Positions 50,401-51,155 of a stretch of 51,155 nucleotides of DNA are shown here, in pieces. Both the position numbers and the translations under genes were made by a program. The stretch comes from Kiritimatiellia bacterium. GTDB lineage: Bacteria > Verrucomicrobiota > Kiritimatiellia > SLAD01. The notes under the pieces are model-generated. The model saw nothing but the letters and a program-made list of their open reading frames with translations. It was not told where the DNA came from and did not search any database. The DNA lies in the NCBI GenBank assembly GCA_007134735.1, contig SLKG01000084.1:1-51155 (forward strand), in the 5' to 3' direction. Every line of letters starts with the position of its first letter. Position 1 is the first letter of the stretch.

Positions 50401-51155
50401 ATGAAAATCAAAGTTGTAATAACCTGTAGTATGTATATCGGATTGCTTGCCCTTTTTGTGGAGAGCACGAACGCCCAACCGGTCCCCGTTGATGGGTACG
50501 CGGCCATTGTGAATAAGCGGGTGATCACGGTCAGCGATGTGCTCGCAGGACTTCAGACCCTGGAATCTCAATTACGCAACCGGTATCGCGGGGAACAGTT
50601 GGCCGAACATCTGGAGATCGCCTATCAACGCACGCTTGAAACACTGATCGAACGGGCACTCATTCTGGAAGAATTCGAACAGATGGAGGGGCGAATCCCT
50701 GAATCGCTTGTGGACGATCAAATCCGGGACATTATCTCGGAAAATTTCAACCATAACCGCGCCGCGTTCATCGAAGCCCTGGCCGAGGACGGCATAACGC
50801 TGAAGGAATTCCGCGAGCAGATGAGGGAGCGTCTCATGGTCATGTTTTTACAGCGGGAAGCCGTATTGAATTATGTCGCCGTATCTCCGGGTGCGGTTCG
50901 GCAGGCCTATCAGGCGCGGCGGGATGAATTCCACACACCCGAAAAGATTCATCTGCGCCTGATCGCCATCCAACGGGGCGAATCAGAGGAACCGAAAGAC
51001 AATAAGGCCTACCGCAAAGCAGAAGATATATTGGAAAAGCTCAGAGCAGGGCATGATTTTGCTGAATTGGCACGCACGCTCTCGGATGGCGCACATGCCG
51101 AACGGGGAGGCGACTGGGGTTGGGTTCAACCGGATATTCTGCGTCCGGAGCTCGC
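50401..51155 (+). CDS. SurA/PpiC-type peptidyl-prolyl isomerase, cut by window end
   Basis: The frame opens at ATG 50401 (AAAGGG 7 nt upstream) and is still open at the last base, 251 codons. It has a signal peptide (MYIGLLALFVESTNAQ), a SurA N-terminal helical chaperone domain (YAAIVNKRVITVSDVLAGLQ, RTLETLIERALILEEF, LVDDQIRDIISENF, EFREQMRERLMVMFL), then the start of a parvulin domain: IHLRLIAIQRG and AELARTLSDGAHAERGGDWG followed by WVQPD. It should help fold outer-membrane proteins in the periplasm. The C-terminal end is outside the window. Confidence 0.9.
   Translation, partial: MKIKVVITCSMYIGLLALFVESTNAQPVPVDGYAAIVNKRVITVSDVLAGLQTLESQLRNRYRGEQLAEHLEIAYQRTLETLIERALILEEFEQMEGRIPESLVDDQIRDIISENFNHNRAAFIEALAEDGITLKEFREQMRERLMVMFLQREAVLNYVAVSPGAVRQAYQARRDEFHTPEKIHLRLIAIQRGESEEPKDNKAYRKAEDILEKLRAGHDFAELARTLSDGAHAERGGDWGWVQPDILRPEL

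Noticed and set aside
1-51155. tRNA or rRNA genes
   Set aside because: I saw no cloverleaf-like block with a GGTTCGA-type arm and no rRNA segment on either strand; a covariance-model scan would be needed to exclude a divergent tRNA.

Overview
This is bacterial DNA, moderately GC-rich, from a Gram-negative organism. It carries LpxC (lipid A synthesis), a SurA/PpiC-type periplasmic isomerase, lipoproteins, rpsB-tsf and a PEP-CTERM protein. The combination of a PEP-CTERM protein, a TMTC-like membrane/TPR protein, a bacterial topoisomerase VI, a mevalonate operon and many short dispersed palindromic repeats fits the PVC group (Kiritimatiellota/Lentisphaerota/Verrucomicrobiota). That placement is an inference from gene content; no rRNA is present to test it.

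Layout. 1-8173: a 7-bp tandem repeat, recD2 (-), then divergent topoisomerase VI subunits B and A (+), a repeat-bounded element carrying a GxxExxY/PD-(D/E)XK nuclease-like gene, and lpxC (-). 8297-12030: ygeW with its own promoter, a repeat-rich accessory stretch (release-factor-like gene, collapsed AbrB/PIN toxin-antitoxin remnant, two copies of an 86-bp repeat), and a PEP-CTERM gene behind a sigma-54-like promoter and ahead of a strong terminator. 12039-25475: a TMTC-like protein and the decayed remnant of a second one, followed by a nucleotide-sugar/glycan region. That region has a PLP dehydratase lacking the Schiff-base lysine, a four-gene minus-strand operon (split transketolase, B12-binding radical SAM protein, GT2), and a plus-strand operon (Nudix, three SDR sugar enzymes, heptose-7-phosphate kinase-like and nucleotidyltransferase).

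25498-32939: an AllH-like DUF2877 protein carrying a repeat-derived insertion, a three-subunit xanthine-dehydrogenase-family enzyme, and an overlapping set nagB, PIG-L deacetylase and hpt. With ygeW these suggest purine, carbamoyl and amino-sugar metabolism. 33063-35456: small lipoprotein, secreted, zinc-ribbon and STAS proteins. 35498-40630: a compact mevalonate operon on the minus strand (HMG-CoA reductase, type 2 IPP isomerase, mevalonate kinase, probable phosphomevalonate kinase, diphosphomevalonate decarboxylase) joined by ATGA or longer overlaps except before mevalonate kinase. 40830-45478: two surface proteins, an aminotransferase, and rpsB-tsf, in which S2 has an exceptional charged C-terminal extension. 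45479-51155: a 203-bp MITE-like element, a very large secreted GH13-family protein, and a SurA-like gene cut by the window end.

The strongest candidate for something undescribed is the 5870-7086 element: a predicted nuclease gene between two inverted arrays of the same roughly 59-bp unit, with a gene-less miniature of the same design 1.2 kb away between the topoisomerase VI genes. The second is the putative branched or higher-carbon sugar pathway at 14.7-25.5 kb.
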